From Achromobacter sp. AONIH1 (lineage in GTDB: Bacteria; Pseudomonadota; Gammaproteobacteria; Burkholderiales; Burkholderiaceae_B), in the NCBI RefSeq assembly GCF_002902905.1, contig NZ_CP026124.1:3782001-3846000 (forward strand): 64,000 nucleotides of DNA, written 5' to 3'. The position numbers and the translations under genes are program-made. This document shows, in pieces, positions 26,131-36,594 of the stretch (positions are counted from its first letter, which is position 1; each line of letters opens with the position of its first letter). Under the pieces are notes generated by a model. The model saw only the letters and a program-made list of their open reading frames with translations. It had not been told where the DNA came from and did not search any database.

Positions 26131-26876
26131 GCGCGGGCAGGCGTTACCTGGTGGCGGGCGGCGCCAGCGGCATCGGCCTGGCGTTCGCGCGGCTGGCGGC
26201 GAGCCGGGGCGCGGCGGTGGCGATCCTGGATCGTGATGCGGCGGCGCTGTCAGAAGCCGGCCGGCAGTTGCCGTCGCTGGCCGCGGCGCTGGTCTGCGAC
26301 GTGACGGACAGCGAGGCCGTCGATCGGGCTGTGCAAGAGGCGGCCGGCGCGCTTGGCGGTATCGATGGTGTGGTCAACTGCGCGGGCATTGATCTGAGGG
26401 CGGATCTGGAATCGATGCGAGACGACGACTGGGACCGCGTTATGGCCGTCAATCTGGGCGGCCCCATGCGCGTATGCCGCGCGGCCGTGCCGCATCTGAA
26501 GCGGGCGGGGGGCGGCGTCATCGTCAACGTGTCTTCTGCCGCCGGTCTGAGTCCCTTGCCTGGACGCAGCGCCTATTGCGCGGCCAAGGCCGGACTCAAT
26601 ATGTTCGGCAAGGCCTTGGCGATGGAGCTGGCCGTCTTTGGCATCCGGGTTGTGTCCGTGTGCCCGGGCGCGGTGGATACGCCGCTGCTTCGTTCCAGTT
26701 ACGAAGAGGCGCCCGATTCCCAGGCGGCCCTGGCCGCCATTCGCGCGCGCTATGCGCTGGGCCGTGTCGCCCAGCCGCAGGAGCTGGCCGAGACCATCCT
26801 GTTTCTCAGCGGCCCTGGCGCCAGCTACATCACCGGCGCGACCCTGGCGGTGGACGGCGGCCGGAGCTTTCATTGA
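26127..26876 (+). CDS. Short-chain dehydrogenase/reductase
   Basis: A 249-residue NAD(P)-dependent oxidoreductase of the classical SDR family. The dinucleotide-binding motif is GGASGIG (residues ~11-17); NCAG, the catalytic Ser in NVSSAAGL, YCAAK (active-site Tyr and Lys) and CPGAVDTPL are all present. The ATG overlaps the stop of the deacetylase gene (ATGA). The Asp-like acidic residue after the second strand (ILDRD) favours NAD. Substrate unknown; as part of this operon it probably oxidises a hydroxyl group of the pathway intermediate. Confidence 0.92.
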   Translation: MSAGRRYLVAGGASGIGLAFARLAASRGAAVAILDRDAAALSEAGRQLPSLAAALVCDVTDSEAVDRAVQEAAGALGGIDGVVNCAGIDLRADLESMRDDDWDRVMAVNLGGPMRVCRAAVPHLKRAGGGVIVNVSSAAGLSPLPGRSAYCAAKAGLNMFGKALAMELAVFGIRVVSVCPGAVDTPLLRSSYEEAPDSQAALAAIRARYALGRVAQPQELAETILFLSGPGASYITGATLAVDGGRSFH

Positions 26877-26922
26877 AACGATCCTGGCGGCGGAACGCCG
26901 GCGAGGGTGGGAGGGACATGTC

Positions 26923-27660
26923 ATGAACGCGCGTTTCCAGGGCAGGATCGTCGTGGTGACGGGAGGTGGACAAGGTATCGGCGCGGCGGCAGTCCAACGT
27001 TTCGCGGCGGAGGGCGCGCGGGTGGCCGTGCTGGATCTGGACGTGGATGAGGCGCGCCGCGCCGGCCATGCGGCGCTGGCCGTCGGGGGGGACTGCACCG
27101 ATGTGGCCGTGATGGACGGATTCCTGAACCGCGTGGAGTCCGAACTCGGTCCGCCGGACATCCTGTTCAACAACGTGGGCCAGAGCGCGCGCGAACGGTC
27201 GGGACCCTTCTCCGAGTCGGAAGAGGCGACCTGGCGGTTCGTGCTGGAGGTGTCGCTGCTGACGGCGATGCGCGCCGCGCGACGAGTGGCGCCGGGCATG
27301 CGCGCGCGGGGCTATGGTCGCATCGTGAACATGAGCAGCGACGCGGCCTTCGCGGGCGATGTGGGGCTGGCGGACTACGCGGCCGCCAAAATGGGCGTGG
27401 TCGGCTTCACGCGCTCGTTGGCGCGTGAGCTGGCGCCAGCGGGTGTGACCGTCAACGCCGTGTGTCCCGGCGCCATCCGTACCCGGGCGCATGAGCGTCT
27501 ATCTCCCGGGATCCTGCGCCGCATCGTGGCGCAGACGCCGGCGGGTTTTGTGGGCGAACCGCAGGATGTGGCCGCCGCCGTGGCATTCCTGGCATCGGAG
27601 GAAGCGCGTTTCATTACCGGGCAGACGCTGCTGATCGATGGCGGTCGCTGGATGGTCTAG
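26923..27660 (+). CDS. Short-chain dehydrogenase/reductase, second in operon
   Basis: A 245-residue classical SDR, distinct from its neighbour. Motifs: TGGGQGIG, NNVG in place of the usual NNAG, the catalytic Ser in NMSSDAAF, YAAAK, and CPGAIRTR. The acceptor after the second strand (LDLDVD) suggests NAD. The start ATG at 26923 follows GGGAGGGA; an out-of-frame ATG at 26918 is ignored. Two SDRs in tandem suggest sequential oxidations or a dehydrogenase/reductase pair acting on the same catabolite. Confidence 0.92.
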   Translation: MNARFQGRIVVVTGGGQGIGAAAVQRFAAEGARVAVLDLDVDEARRAGHAALAVGGDCTDVAVMDGFLNRVESELGPPDILFNNVGQSARERSGPFSESEEATWRFVLEVSLLTAMRAARRVAPGMRARGYGRIVNMSSDAAFAGDVGLADYAAAKMGVVGFTRSLARELAPAGVTVNAVCPGAIRTRAHERLSPGILRRIVAQTPAGFVGEPQDVAAAVAFLASEEARFITGQTLLIDGGRWMV

Positions 27661-27728
27661 CGCCTGTCCTCCCTGAAATGGCCTTGCGCAGGCGTGAAGG
27701 CGGGCGCCCGCCTGGGCACGGACGCCGA

Positions 27729-27757
27729 CGCGCGCCCGCGCCCGCGCCCGCGCCCGC
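27729..27757. repeat. Hexanucleotide repeat (GCCCGC)n upstream of the amidase
   Basis: About four and a half perfect copies of a 6-base GC-only unit lie 33 bases before the amidase start codon, in non-coding sequence. Repeats of this kind can change copy number by slippage; an effect on expression is only a possibility. Confidence 0.75.
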
Positions 27758-27789
27758 AAATGACCGCAACACTTTATGACAGGGGAGCA

Positions 27790-29178
27790 ATGATGGACGA
27801 CTTGATGGACATGGATGCCTTGACGCTGGCCGAGCTGGTCCGATGCGGCGAAGTGTCGCCGGTGGAGGCGGTGTCGGCCGCGCTGGACCGCATCGCGGCG
27901 CGGGCCGACCTGAATGCTTTCATCACGGTGACGGCGGAGTCCGCCCTGGCCGAGGCGCGCGCCGCCGAGGCGGCGGTGCGACGGGGTGATGCGCTGGGAC
28001 CGCTGCATGGCCTGCCGTATTCGGTCAAGGATCTGACCCTGACTGCCGGCGTGCGCACCACCATGGGTTCGGCCCTCTTCGAACATTTCGTGCCGCGCGA
28101 GGACGCGGTGGCGGTGGCGCGGACGAAGGCCGCTGGCGCCATCCTCATCGGCAAGACCACCACACCCGAATTCGGCCACAAGCAAAGCACGGACGCGCCC
28201 CTGTTCGGGCGCACGCTCAACCCCGTCGATGCGCGCTATACCTGCGGCGCCTCCAGCGGCGGCGCTGCGGTGGCCGTGGCGGCGGGCATGGGGTCATTGG
28301 CGCTTGGGACCGATGGCGGGGGGTCGATCCGCATTCCTGCCTCGTGCTGCGGCATCGTGGGCATGAAGGCCACGCTGGGCGCGATTCCCAACCTGCAGCC
28401 GGCCGACCTGTTCGGCGCGAATTCCTATGTGGGGCCGATGGCTCGCAACGTTGCCGATACCGCCTTGCTATATGGCGTGCTGCAAGGCGCGGACCGCCGC
28501 GATCCCTATGGCCAACTGGCGCTGCCGGCGCCTGCTGCGCCGGCAGGCGCGTCGCTGGCGGGCCTGCGTGTCGCGTATCTGCCTTCCTGTGGCAATCCGG
28601 TGGATCCGGAAGTGCTGACAGCCACGGACGCCGTTGTTCGGTGCATGGAGGCGGATGGCGCGCGGGTGGAGCCGGTTTCCTTGGACTTCGTGTCGCTGGA
28701 GCGGCATTTCCTGGTAATCCTGGAATCAGTGACGGCCTCGCGCGTGGGCGCGAGGCTGGAGACGTTTCGGGACCGCCTGGATCCTTCGCTGGTGGCGACG
28801 GTGGAGCGGGGCCGCCTGCACGGCGCGGACGCGCTTCTGGAAGCGTGGGCGGCGCGCACGCAGGCGTTCGCCGCGTTGCAGGCAGTATTCGAGCGCCACG
28901 ATGTGTTGGTATCGCCGACGCTGTCGGCGCCGCCCTTGTCCGTTACGCAGGATCCCAATGGCATTGTCGAGATCGCCGGCAAGCCGGCGGGGACCATACG
29001 CGGCGCCTGGTATCCCTACACCTATCCCATGAACCTGAGCGGCCACCCCGCGCTGTCGCTGCCTTGTGGGCGGTCGTCTTTGGGGCTGCCCATCGGCCTG
29101 CAGCTTTGCGGCCGCTGGCATGATGATTGGCGGCTGCTTGACGTGGCCGCGCGGGTCGAGCGGCTGCTGGCGGGCTGA
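27790..29178 (+). CDS. Amidase, amidase-signature family
   Basis: A 462-residue Ser-cisSer-Lys hydrolase that cleaves amides. Catalytic Lys is in GLPYSVKDL; the glycine/serine-rich signature is CGASSGGAAVAVAAGMGSLALGTDGGGSIRIPAS, which supplies both serines (given here only to show spacing of key residues near 155-185). C-terminal family features include NLSGHPALSLPCG and GLPIGLQLCG. AGGGGAG precedes two adjacent ATG codons (27790 and 27793); either may be used. It ends the operon that begins with the ABC transporter, so amide hydrolysis is likely one of the pathway steps. Confidence 0.9.
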   Translation: MMDDLMDMDALTLAELVRCGEVSPVEAVSAALDRIAARADLNAFITVTAESALAEARAAEAAVRRGDALGPLHGLPYSVKDLTLTAGVRTTMGSALFEHFVPREDAVAVARTKAAGAILIGKTTTPEFGHKQSTDAPLFGRTLNPVDARYTCGASSGGAAVAVAAGMGSLALGTDGGGSIRIPASCCGIVGMKATLGAIPNLQPADLFGANSYVGPMARNVADTALLYGVLQGADRRDPYGQLALPAPAAPAGASLAGLRVAYLPSCGNPVDPEVLTATDAVVRCMEADGARVEPVSLDFVSLERHFLVILESVTASRVGARLETFRDRLDPSLVATVERGRLHGADALLEAWAARTQAFAALQAVFERHDVLVSPTLSAPPLSVTQDPNGIVEIAGKPAGTIRGAWYPYTYPMNLSGHPALSLPCGRSSLGLPIGLQLCGRWHDDWRLLDVAARVERLLAG

Positions 29179-29384
29179 GGGCGCGCCCGCGCCTGTCATT
29201 CGTGGCCTGCGGGAGGGATATCCCCGCTGGCGCCAGGGTCCGTGCGGATCGTCCAACTGTACCTGTGAGTGTGCTATCGTCTTTCACCGGCCGGCCGCGA
29301 ACATCATCTAGTGGTCGAGCCGGCGTCGATGCGGTGCAAGGCTACCTCCCTGTTCCGTATCCGTGGCAAAAAATAAGCGCATGA

Positions 29385-30641
<1,257 letters not shown>

Positions 30642-30643
30642 TC

Positions 30644-31687
30644 ATGGCAAGCGACAACAATATCGGTCCGGCGTCCGCGTCGATGACCATGATCCAGGCT
30701 TTGCGCTCGGCCATGGATGTGATGCTGGAGCGCGACAACAACGTGGTGGTGTTCGGCCAGGACGTGGGTTATTTCGGCGGCGTGTTCCGCTGCACCGAAG
30801 GCCTGCAGACCAAGTACGGCAGCTCGCGCGTGTTCGACACGCCGATCTCCGAGGGCGGCATCGTCGGCGTGGCGGTGGGCATGGGCGCCTACGGCCTGCG
30901 GCCGGTGTGCGAGATCCAGTTCGCCGACTACTTCTATCCGGCTTCCGACCAGATCGTGTCCGAGGCGGCGCGCCTGCGCTACCGCTCGGTCAACGAGTTC
31001 ATCGCGCCGATGACGATCCGCATGCCCTGCGGCGGCGGCATCTACGGCGGCCAGACCCACAGCCAGAGCCCCGAGGCCATGTTCACGCAGGTCTGCGGCC
31101 TGCGCACGGTCATGCCGTCCAACCCCTACGACGCCAAGGGCCTGCTGATCGCCGCCATCGAGAACGATGATCCGGTGATCTTCCTGGAACCCAAGCGCCT
31201 GTACAACGGCCCCTTCGACGGCCATCACGACCGGCCCGTCACGCCCTGGACCGGACGGCCGGGCAGCGTGGTGCCCACCGGCTACTACACCGTGCCGCTG
31301 GATTCGGCCGCTATCGTGCGGCCCGGCAACGCGCTGACCGTGCTGACCTACGGCACCACGGTGCACGTGTCGCTGACCGCGGCCGAGGAAACCGGCATCG
31401 ACGCCGAGGTCATCGACCTGCGCAGCCTGTGGCCGCTGGATCTGGACACCATCGTCAACTCGGTCAAGAAGACCGGCCGCTGCGTGGTGGTGCATGAAGC
31501 CACGCGCACCTGCGGCTTCGGCGCCGAGCTGATCGCGCTGGTGCAGGAACACTGCTTCCATCACCTGGAGGCGCCCGTGGAGCGCGTGACCGGCTGGGAT
31601 ACGCCGTATCCGCACGCGCAGGAATGGGCGTACTTCCCCGGCCCGCGCCGGGTTGGCGAAGCGTTCAAGCGCGCGATGGAGGGTTGA
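30644..31687 (+). CDS. bkdA2: Branched-chain 2-oxoacid dehydrogenase E1 beta subunit
   Basis: A 347-residue transketolase-like partner of the E1 alpha subunit. Landmarks: FGQDVGYFGGVFRCTEGL, TPISEGGIVGVAVGMGAYGLRPVCEIQFADY, and the C-terminal transketolase domain with LTYGTTVHVSL and DLRSLWPLD. It supplies half of the thiamine-diphosphate site and binds E2. It follows bkdA1 by two bases. Confidence 0.96.
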   Translation: MASDNNIGPASASMTMIQALRSAMDVMLERDNNVVVFGQDVGYFGGVFRCTEGLQTKYGSSRVFDTPISEGGIVGVAVGMGAYGLRPVCEIQFADYFYPASDQIVSEAARLRYRSVNEFIAPMTIRMPCGGGIYGGQTHSQSPEAMFTQVCGLRTVMPSNPYDAKGLLIAAIENDDPVIFLEPKRLYNGPFDGHHDRPVTPWTGRPGSVVPTGYYTVPLDSAAIVRPGNALTVLTYGTTVHVSLTAAEETGIDAEVIDLRSLWPLDLDTIVNSVKKTGRCVVVHEATRTCGFGAELIALVQEHCFHHLEAPVERVTGWDTPYPHAQEWAYFPGPRRVGEAFKRAMEG

Positions 31688-31691
31688 GAGA

Positions 31692-33014
31692 ATGGGTATT
31701 CATGTCATCAAGATGCCCGACATCGGCGAAGGCATCGCGGAAGTCGAACTGGTCGCCTGGCATGTGAAGGTCGGCGACATGGTCGCCGAGGACCAGCCGC
31801 TGGCCGACGTCATGACGGACAAGGCCACGGTCGAGATTCCCGCGCCGGTGGTCGGCCGCGTGGTCGCGCTGGGCGGCGAAGTGGGCCAGGTCATGGCCGT
31901 GGGCGGTGAACTGATCCGCCTGGAAGTCGAAGGCGAGGGCAACCTCAAGCCGGGCGCGGACGCGCCGCCAGCCAAGGCGCCGGCCGCCGCCGCAGCCGCG
32001 CCTGCCGCCGCGCCGCAAGCGCCCGTCGACGCGCCCAAGCCTGCCGCGGCTGTGGCGGCTGCGCCCGCCAAGGCCGCCGCGCCGGCGCCGTCCAAGCCCG
32101 CGCGGCAAGCGCCCGCCGCTGTCGCGCGCCAGCCTGGCGAGAAGCCGTTGGCCTCGCCCGCCGTGCGCAAGCGCGCCTGGGACCTGGGCATCGAGCTGCG
32201 CTATGTGCACGGCAGCGGCCCGGCCGGCCGCATCCTGCACGAGGATCTGGACGCCTATCTGCAAGGACAGGGCGCGGCGGGCCAGGCCCGTGGCGGCGTG
32301 GCCTATGCCGAGCGCAACGACGAGGAAAACGTGCCGGTGATCGGGCTGCGCAGGAAGATCGCGCAGAAAATGGCCGAGTCCAAGCGCCGCATTCCGCACT
32401 TCAGCTACGTCGAGGAAATCGACGTGACCGAACTGGAAGAGCTGCGCGCCAGCCTCAACCAGAAGTGGGGCGCCACGCGCGGCAAGCTCACGCTGCTGCC
32501 GCTGCTGGCCCGCGCCATGGTGGTGGCGCTGCGCGATTTCCCGCAGATCAATGCGCGCTACGACGACGAGGCCGGCGTGGTCACGCGCTACGGCGCGGTC
32601 CACATCGGCATCGCCACGCAAAGCGACGGCGGACTGATGGTGCCGGTGATGCGCCACGCGGAGGCGCGCGACCTTTGGTCCATGGCGGCCGAGATCATCC
32701 GCCTGGCCGAGGCCGTGCGCACCGGCGCTGCCAGCCGCGACGAGCTGTCCGGCTCGACCATCACCATCACCAGCCTGGGGCCGCTGGGCGGCATCGTCAC
32801 CACGCCGGTGATCAACCATCCCGAGGTGGGCATCGTGGGCGTGAACCGCATCGTCGAGCGGCCGGCCATCCGCAACGGCGCCGTGGTGGCGCGCAAGCTG
32901 ATGAACCTGTCGTCCTCGTTCGATCACCGCGTGGTCGACGGCATGGACGCGGCGCGCTTCATCCAGGCGGTGCGCGCGCTGCTTGAACAACCCGCGCTGC
33001 TTTTCGTGGAGTAA
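31692..33014 (+). CDS. bkdB: Branched-chain 2-oxoacid dehydrogenase E2, dihydrolipoyl acyltransferase
   Basis: A 440-residue acyltransferase core of the complex. One lipoyl domain (residues ~1-80) with the lipoylated Lys in [10 protein letters not shown]; an Ala/Pro-rich flexible linker (~95-155); a peripheral-subunit-binding domain ([17 protein letters not shown], ~158-195); and a catalytic domain ending with the active-site motif [14 protein letters not shown]. The ATG at 31692 gives the expected [13 protein letters not shown] start. Confidence 0.96.
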   Translation: MGIHVIKMPDIGEGIAEVELVAWHVKVGDMVAEDQPLADVMTDKATVEIPAPVVGRVVALGGEVGQVMAVGGELIRLEVEGEGNLKPGADAPPAKAPAAAAAAPAAAPQAPVDAPKPAAAVAAAPAKAAAPAPSKPARQAPAAVARQPGEKPLASPAVRKRAWDLGIELRYVHGSGPAGRILHEDLDAYLQGQGAAGQARGGVAYAERNDEENVPVIGLRRKIAQKMAESKRRIPHFSYVEEIDVTELEELRASLNQKWGATRGKLTLLPLLARAMVVALRDFPQINARYDDEAGVVTRYGAVHIGIATQSDGGLMVPVMRHAEARDLWSMAAEIIRLAEAVRTGAASRDELSGSTITITSLGPLGGIVTTPVINHPEVGIVGVNRIVERPAIRNGAVVARKLMNLSSSFDHRVVDGMDAARFIQAVRALLEQPALLFVE

Positions 33015-33016
33015 GC

Positions 33017-34420
33017 ATGAGCCAGATCACAAAAACAACGGGCCTGCTGGTGATCGGCGGCGGCCCGGGCGGTTACGTGGCCGCCATCCGCGCCGGTCAG
33101 CTGGGCGTGCCCACCATCCTGGTCGAAGGCGACCGGCTGGGCGGCACCTGCCTGAACATCGGCTGCATCCCGTCCAAGGCGCTGATTCACGCGGCCGAGG
33201 AATTCGACAAGGCGCGCCACTACGCCGGCGAGTCGGCGCTGGGCATCTCGGTGCAGGCGCCGTCCATCGACATCGCGCGCACCGTCGTCTGGAAGGACGG
33301 CATCGTCTCCAGGCTCACCAGCGGCGTGGGCGCGCTGCTGAAGAAGAACGGCGTCGAAGTGGTGCGCGGCTGGGCCACGCTGCTGGACGGCAAGACCGTC
33401 GAGGTGGCGACCGCCGACGGTGGCCGCCTGCGCATCCAGTGCGAGAACCTGCTGCTGGCCGCCGGCTCCGAGCCCACGCCGCTGCCCTCGGTGCCGTTCG
33501 GCGGCATCGTGGTCTCGTCCACCGAGGCGCTGTCGCCCGACAGCATCCCGAAGAAGCTGGTGGTGGTCGGCGGCGGCTATATCGGCCTGGAGCTGGGCAC
33601 CGTGTACCGCAAGCTGGGCGCGGAGGTGGCCGTGGTGGAAGCGCAGGACCGCATCCTGCCCACCTACGACGCCGAGCTGACCAAGCCGGTGGCGGCGGCG
33701 CTGGCGCGCATGGGCATCGAGCTGCACCTGGGCCGCAAGGTGCTGGGCCTGAACGCCGAAGGCAATGCCGTGCGGCTGCAGGATGCCGCCGGCGCCGAGA
33801 CGCAGCTGGCCGCCGACCGCGTGCTGATCGCGGTGGGACGCCGCCCGCGCACGCAAGGCTGGGGGCTGGAAAGCCTGCAACTGGACCGCAAGGGCAACGC
33901 GCTGCTGATCGACGACCAGTGCCGCACCTCGATGCGCGACGTCTGGGCCATCGGCGACCTGGCCGGCGAACCCATGCTGGCGCACCGCGCCATGGCGCAG
34001 GGCGAGATGGTGGCCGAGCTGGTGGCGGGCAAGCGCCGCCACTTCCAGCCGGCCGCGATCCCGGCGGTCTGCTTCACCGATCCGGAAGTGGTGACGGCGG
34101 GCCTGTCGCCGGCCGAGGCCGAGGCGGCGGGGCTGGATTGCCTGGTGGCGTCCTTCCCCTTCGCCGCCAACGGCCGCGCCATGACGCTGGAGTCCACCGA
34201 CGGCTTCGTGCGGGTGGTCGCGCGGCGCGACAATCACCTGGTGCTGGGCTGGCAGGCGGTCGGGCGCGGCGTGTCGGAACTGGCGGCGGCGTTCTCGCAG
34301 TCGCTGGAGATGGGCGCCACGCTGGAAGACGTGGCCGGCACCATCCACGCCCATCCCACGCTGGGCGAGGCGGTGCAGGAAGCGGCGCTCAAGGCGCTGG
34401 GCCACGCGCTGCACATCTAG
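33017..34420 (+). CDS. lpdV: Dihydrolipoyl dehydrogenase (E3) of the branched-chain complex
   Basis: A 467-residue FAD/NAD disulfide oxidoreductase that reoxidises dihydrolipoamide. FAD-binding [17 protein letters not shown], the redox-active pair in [18 protein letters not shown]-binding [10 protein letters not shown], the FAD motif [17 protein letters not shown], and the C-terminal catalytic His segment [13 protein letters not shown] are all present. It lies two bases after bkdB, completing the operon, and is followed by a long hairpin. Confidence 0.96.
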   Translation: MSQITKTTGLLVIGGGPGGYVAAIRAGQLGVPTILVEGDRLGGTCLNIGCIPSKALIHAAEEFDKARHYAGESALGISVQAPSIDIARTVVWKDGIVSRLTSGVGALLKKNGVEVVRGWATLLDGKTVEVATADGGRLRIQCENLLLAAGSEPTPLPSVPFGGIVVSSTEALSPDSIPKKLVVVGGGYIGLELGTVYRKLGAEVAVVEAQDRILPTYDAELTKPVAAALARMGIELHLGRKVLGLNAEGNAVRLQDAAGAETQLAADRVLIAVGRRPRTQGWGLESLQLDRKGNALLIDDQCRTSMRDVWAIGDLAGEPMLAHRAMAQGEMVAELVAGKRRHFQPAAIPAVCFTDPEVVTAGLSPAEAEAAGLDCLVASFPFAANGRAMTLESTDGFVRVVARRDNHLVLGWQAVGRGVSELAAAFSQSLEMGATLEDVAGTIHAHPTLGEAVQEAALKALGHALHI

Positions 34421-34435
34421 CGCATCGCACTGCCC

Positions 34436-34474
34436 ATATGGCCCGGGACGGCGTCAGGCCGTCCCGGGCCATAT
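34436..34474. terminator. Bidirectional hairpin terminator between lpdV and the convergent dikinase gene
   Basis: A perfect 17-bp stem (34436-34452 with 34458-34474) closes a 5-base loop exactly between the two convergent genes; its right arm abuts the dikinase stop codon. Only a short T-rich stretch (TCATTT) follows on the plus strand. Confidence 0.8.
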
Positions 34475-36493
34475 TCATTTGCGGGCCGAGCCGTCCACGT
34501 AGGGGCGCGACTGCAGGATGATGAGTTCGTCGCCGACCACGGCCCATTCGATGTCCTGGTCCGCGCCGCCCAGCGCCTGCTTGACCTGGCGGCCCACGGT
34601 AGCGAGCCGCGCGATCAAGGCATCCGTCAGTACCTGGCGCGAGCCTTGCAGCGGCACCTCGCGCACGCCGCCGGCGGCGTCGGGCACCAGCTGCGTGTCC
34701 TCGGCCGAGCGGCTCAGCACCTGCACCGCCTTGGACCAGCTCGAATACATCACCTGCTCGGCCTGGCGCTTGCCTTCCACCACCTTGATGCCCAGGCCGC
34801 GCTTGGCCGAGATGTAGGTCACGTGCCGCCGGCCGGCGTCGAAGGGATCGCGCGTGATCATCACGCCCGAGCTGTCCGATGGCGCCGCCAGCTGCACCAG
34901 CACCGCCATCGCCACGGCGTCCTGGCCCAGCCCGGCCGCGCGGCGCGCCTCATAGGCCTCGAAGTTGTAAACCGAGGCCCATACGGTCTGCACCGCGCGC
35001 GCCAGCGCCTCGGCCTGGGTCACGTTGGGCACCGTGGTGTACAGGCCCGCGCCGCTGAAGCCGGGCAGGTCTTCCGAATTCGACGAGCTGCGCACGAACA
35101 CGCCCTGACCCTTGAGCTGGCTGTTCCACTGCGCCAGCCAGGATTGCGCCAGCGCCGCGTCCGGCTCGGCGCCGGCGATCTCGGCCCGCAGCGCCGCCAA
35201 GGCTTCGCGTCGCGCGTTGGCGTCGGTCTGGAAATCGTGGCGCTGTTCCAGCGCCGCGATCTTCTGCGCCACCTGCAGGCGTCGCATGAAGGCCTCGTAT
35301 TGCGAGAAGGGCACGCAGAAGCCGTCCGGCACGCGGGTGGCGGGCGGCAGGGCGGACTTGAGCGCGCCCAGATTGGCGGCCTTGACACCACAGTAGCGGC
35401 TGTCGCGGGCTTTCAGGGCGGACAGCGGTTTCAGTGCGGTCACCGACAGGTCCGGCTTGGGCAGCTTGCGCGCGGCCTGCTTGGGCGGCGTGACGTGGGG
35501 GACGACGTCGGGGCGGGCCATTGGCTGCACCCGGTAGTCCTGCGCGCTCACATTCAGCTCCACCCACTGGCCGTCGTATTGGCGCAGCGCCGCCTGCGCA
35601 TCGCGCACATAGGCGTTGGGGATGCCCCAGCCCTTGGCCAGCAGGTTGACGTGCGACAGCAGCGTGGACGGGCGCTGCGTCACCAGCCCTGCCACCGGCG
35701 GCAGCCAGACCGGCACCTCGTCCAGCACCAGGATGTCCTGGGGCGACAGGTCGCCGGTCTGCTCCACCGACTTGATGATGCGCAGCCGGCCCTGGGCGCG
35801 GCCGGTGTTCAGCGGCAGGAAGGGCTGCTCGCGCAGCAGGGCCTCCTGGGTCACGAAGGCCAGGCCGGCGCGTTCGGCGGTCTGTTCGTGCAGCGTGGAG
35901 TTGGCCTTGAAGCGCGGCGCTTCATAGAACGAGGCGCGCACCACGTCATCGGTCTGCTTGAGCAGCTCGGGCGTGAGCCGGTCGCCCTCCCAGAATTCGT
36001 AGGTATAGCCGGGCAGGTCGCGCTGCCAGCTCAGCGTGCCGAACAGGAAGCGGCGCTTGGGATCCTTGTACTGCGAGATCAGCGTGGCCTTGTCCAGCTT
36101 GGGCGCCAGGCCCTCGCGGCGGGCGAACTGCTCGTGCAGCACGTAGCGCGGCGTGTTGATGTAGTAGATGCGGTTGGCCTGGCGCCGGTCGATCACGAAG
36201 ATCAGGTGCGGCATCTCCAGCGGCGTGTCGGGGTTGTAGACGCGCGCCAGGCGCATGAAGTCCTCGCGGCTGCCGACGCGGTCCAGGTAGGCCGGCGCCT
36301 TGGGGTCGTCCGGGCCGGACTCGATGGGCGGTCCTTCCAGGCGCATTTCGTAGGGCGAGGGCTTGCGTGCCGTCTGTGCGGATGCGTCGTGGCTGGCGGC
36401 CAGCGACAGCGCGCACAGCGCGACCAGGGGGGCAAGGCGCAGGCTCGGGCCGATGCGGCGGGACAAGGCGCGGAAGGAATCCATGGATGCCAT
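34475..36493 (-). CDS. Exported dikinase-like protein: phosphohistidine domain followed by PEP/pyruvate-binding (PPDK_N) ATP-grasp domain
   Basis: A 672-residue protein with an apparent signal peptide (residues ~1-40: basic start, hydrophobic LRLAPLVALCALSLAASH, cleavage near DASAQ). A first domain of unknown function follows. A swivelling phosphohistidine-type segment is at ~255-295, VLDEVPVWLPPVAGLVT then STLLSHVNLLAKGWGIPNAYV with a candidate His ~280. The C-terminal half (~370-672) is a PPDK_N/ATP-grasp domain: CGVKAANLGALKS, FVRSSSNSEDLPGFSGAGLYTTV, DIEWAVVGDELIILQSRPY. This domain order is that of glucan water dikinases rather than PEP synthase. Export of an ATP-dependent enzyme would be puzzling. 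A second ATG at 36484 is possible. Function unknown. Confidence 0.82.
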   Translation of the reverse strand: MASMDSFRALSRRIGPSLRLAPLVALCALSLAASHDASAQTARKPSPYEMRLEGPPIESGPDDPKAPAYLDRVGSREDFMRLARVYNPDTPLEMPHLIFVIDRRQANRIYYINTPRYVLHEQFARREGLAPKLDKATLISQYKDPKRRFLFGTLSWQRDLPGYTYEFWEGDRLTPELLKQTDDVVRASFYEAPRFKANSTLHEQTAERAGLAFVTQEALLREQPFLPLNTGRAQGRLRIIKSVEQTGDLSPQDILVLDEVPVWLPPVAGLVTQRPSTLLSHVNLLAKGWGIPNAYVRDAQAALRQYDGQWVELNVSAQDYRVQPMARPDVVPHVTPPKQAARKLPKPDLSVTALKPLSALKARDSRYCGVKAANLGALKSALPPATRVPDGFCVPFSQYEAFMRRLQVAQKIAALEQRHDFQTDANARREALAALRAEIAGAEPDAALAQSWLAQWNSQLKGQGVFVRSSSNSEDLPGFSGAGLYTTVPNVTQAEALARAVQTVWASVYNFEAYEARRAAGLGQDAVAMAVLVQLAAPSDSSGVMITRDPFDAGRRHVTYISAKRGLGIKVVEGKRQAEQVMYSSWSKAVQVLSRSAEDTQLVPDAAGGVREVPLQGSRQVLTDALIARLATVGRQVKQALGGADQDIEWAVVGDELIILQSRPYVDGSARK

Positions 36494-36594
36494 TGAGAAT
36501 GCTGGAATGGCGGGATCATAAAGGACTCGGCGACGCCGCGCGCGGACGCCGCCGGGCAGGCCCGGACGGCGGCGGGCTGGTCGCGGCGGTCCAT

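Noticed and set aside
27694-27789. Longer amidase starting at 27694
   Set aside because: The added residues are encoded by the hexanucleotide repeat (Arg-Pro run); a good ribosome-binding site lies before the ATGs at 27790 and 27793.
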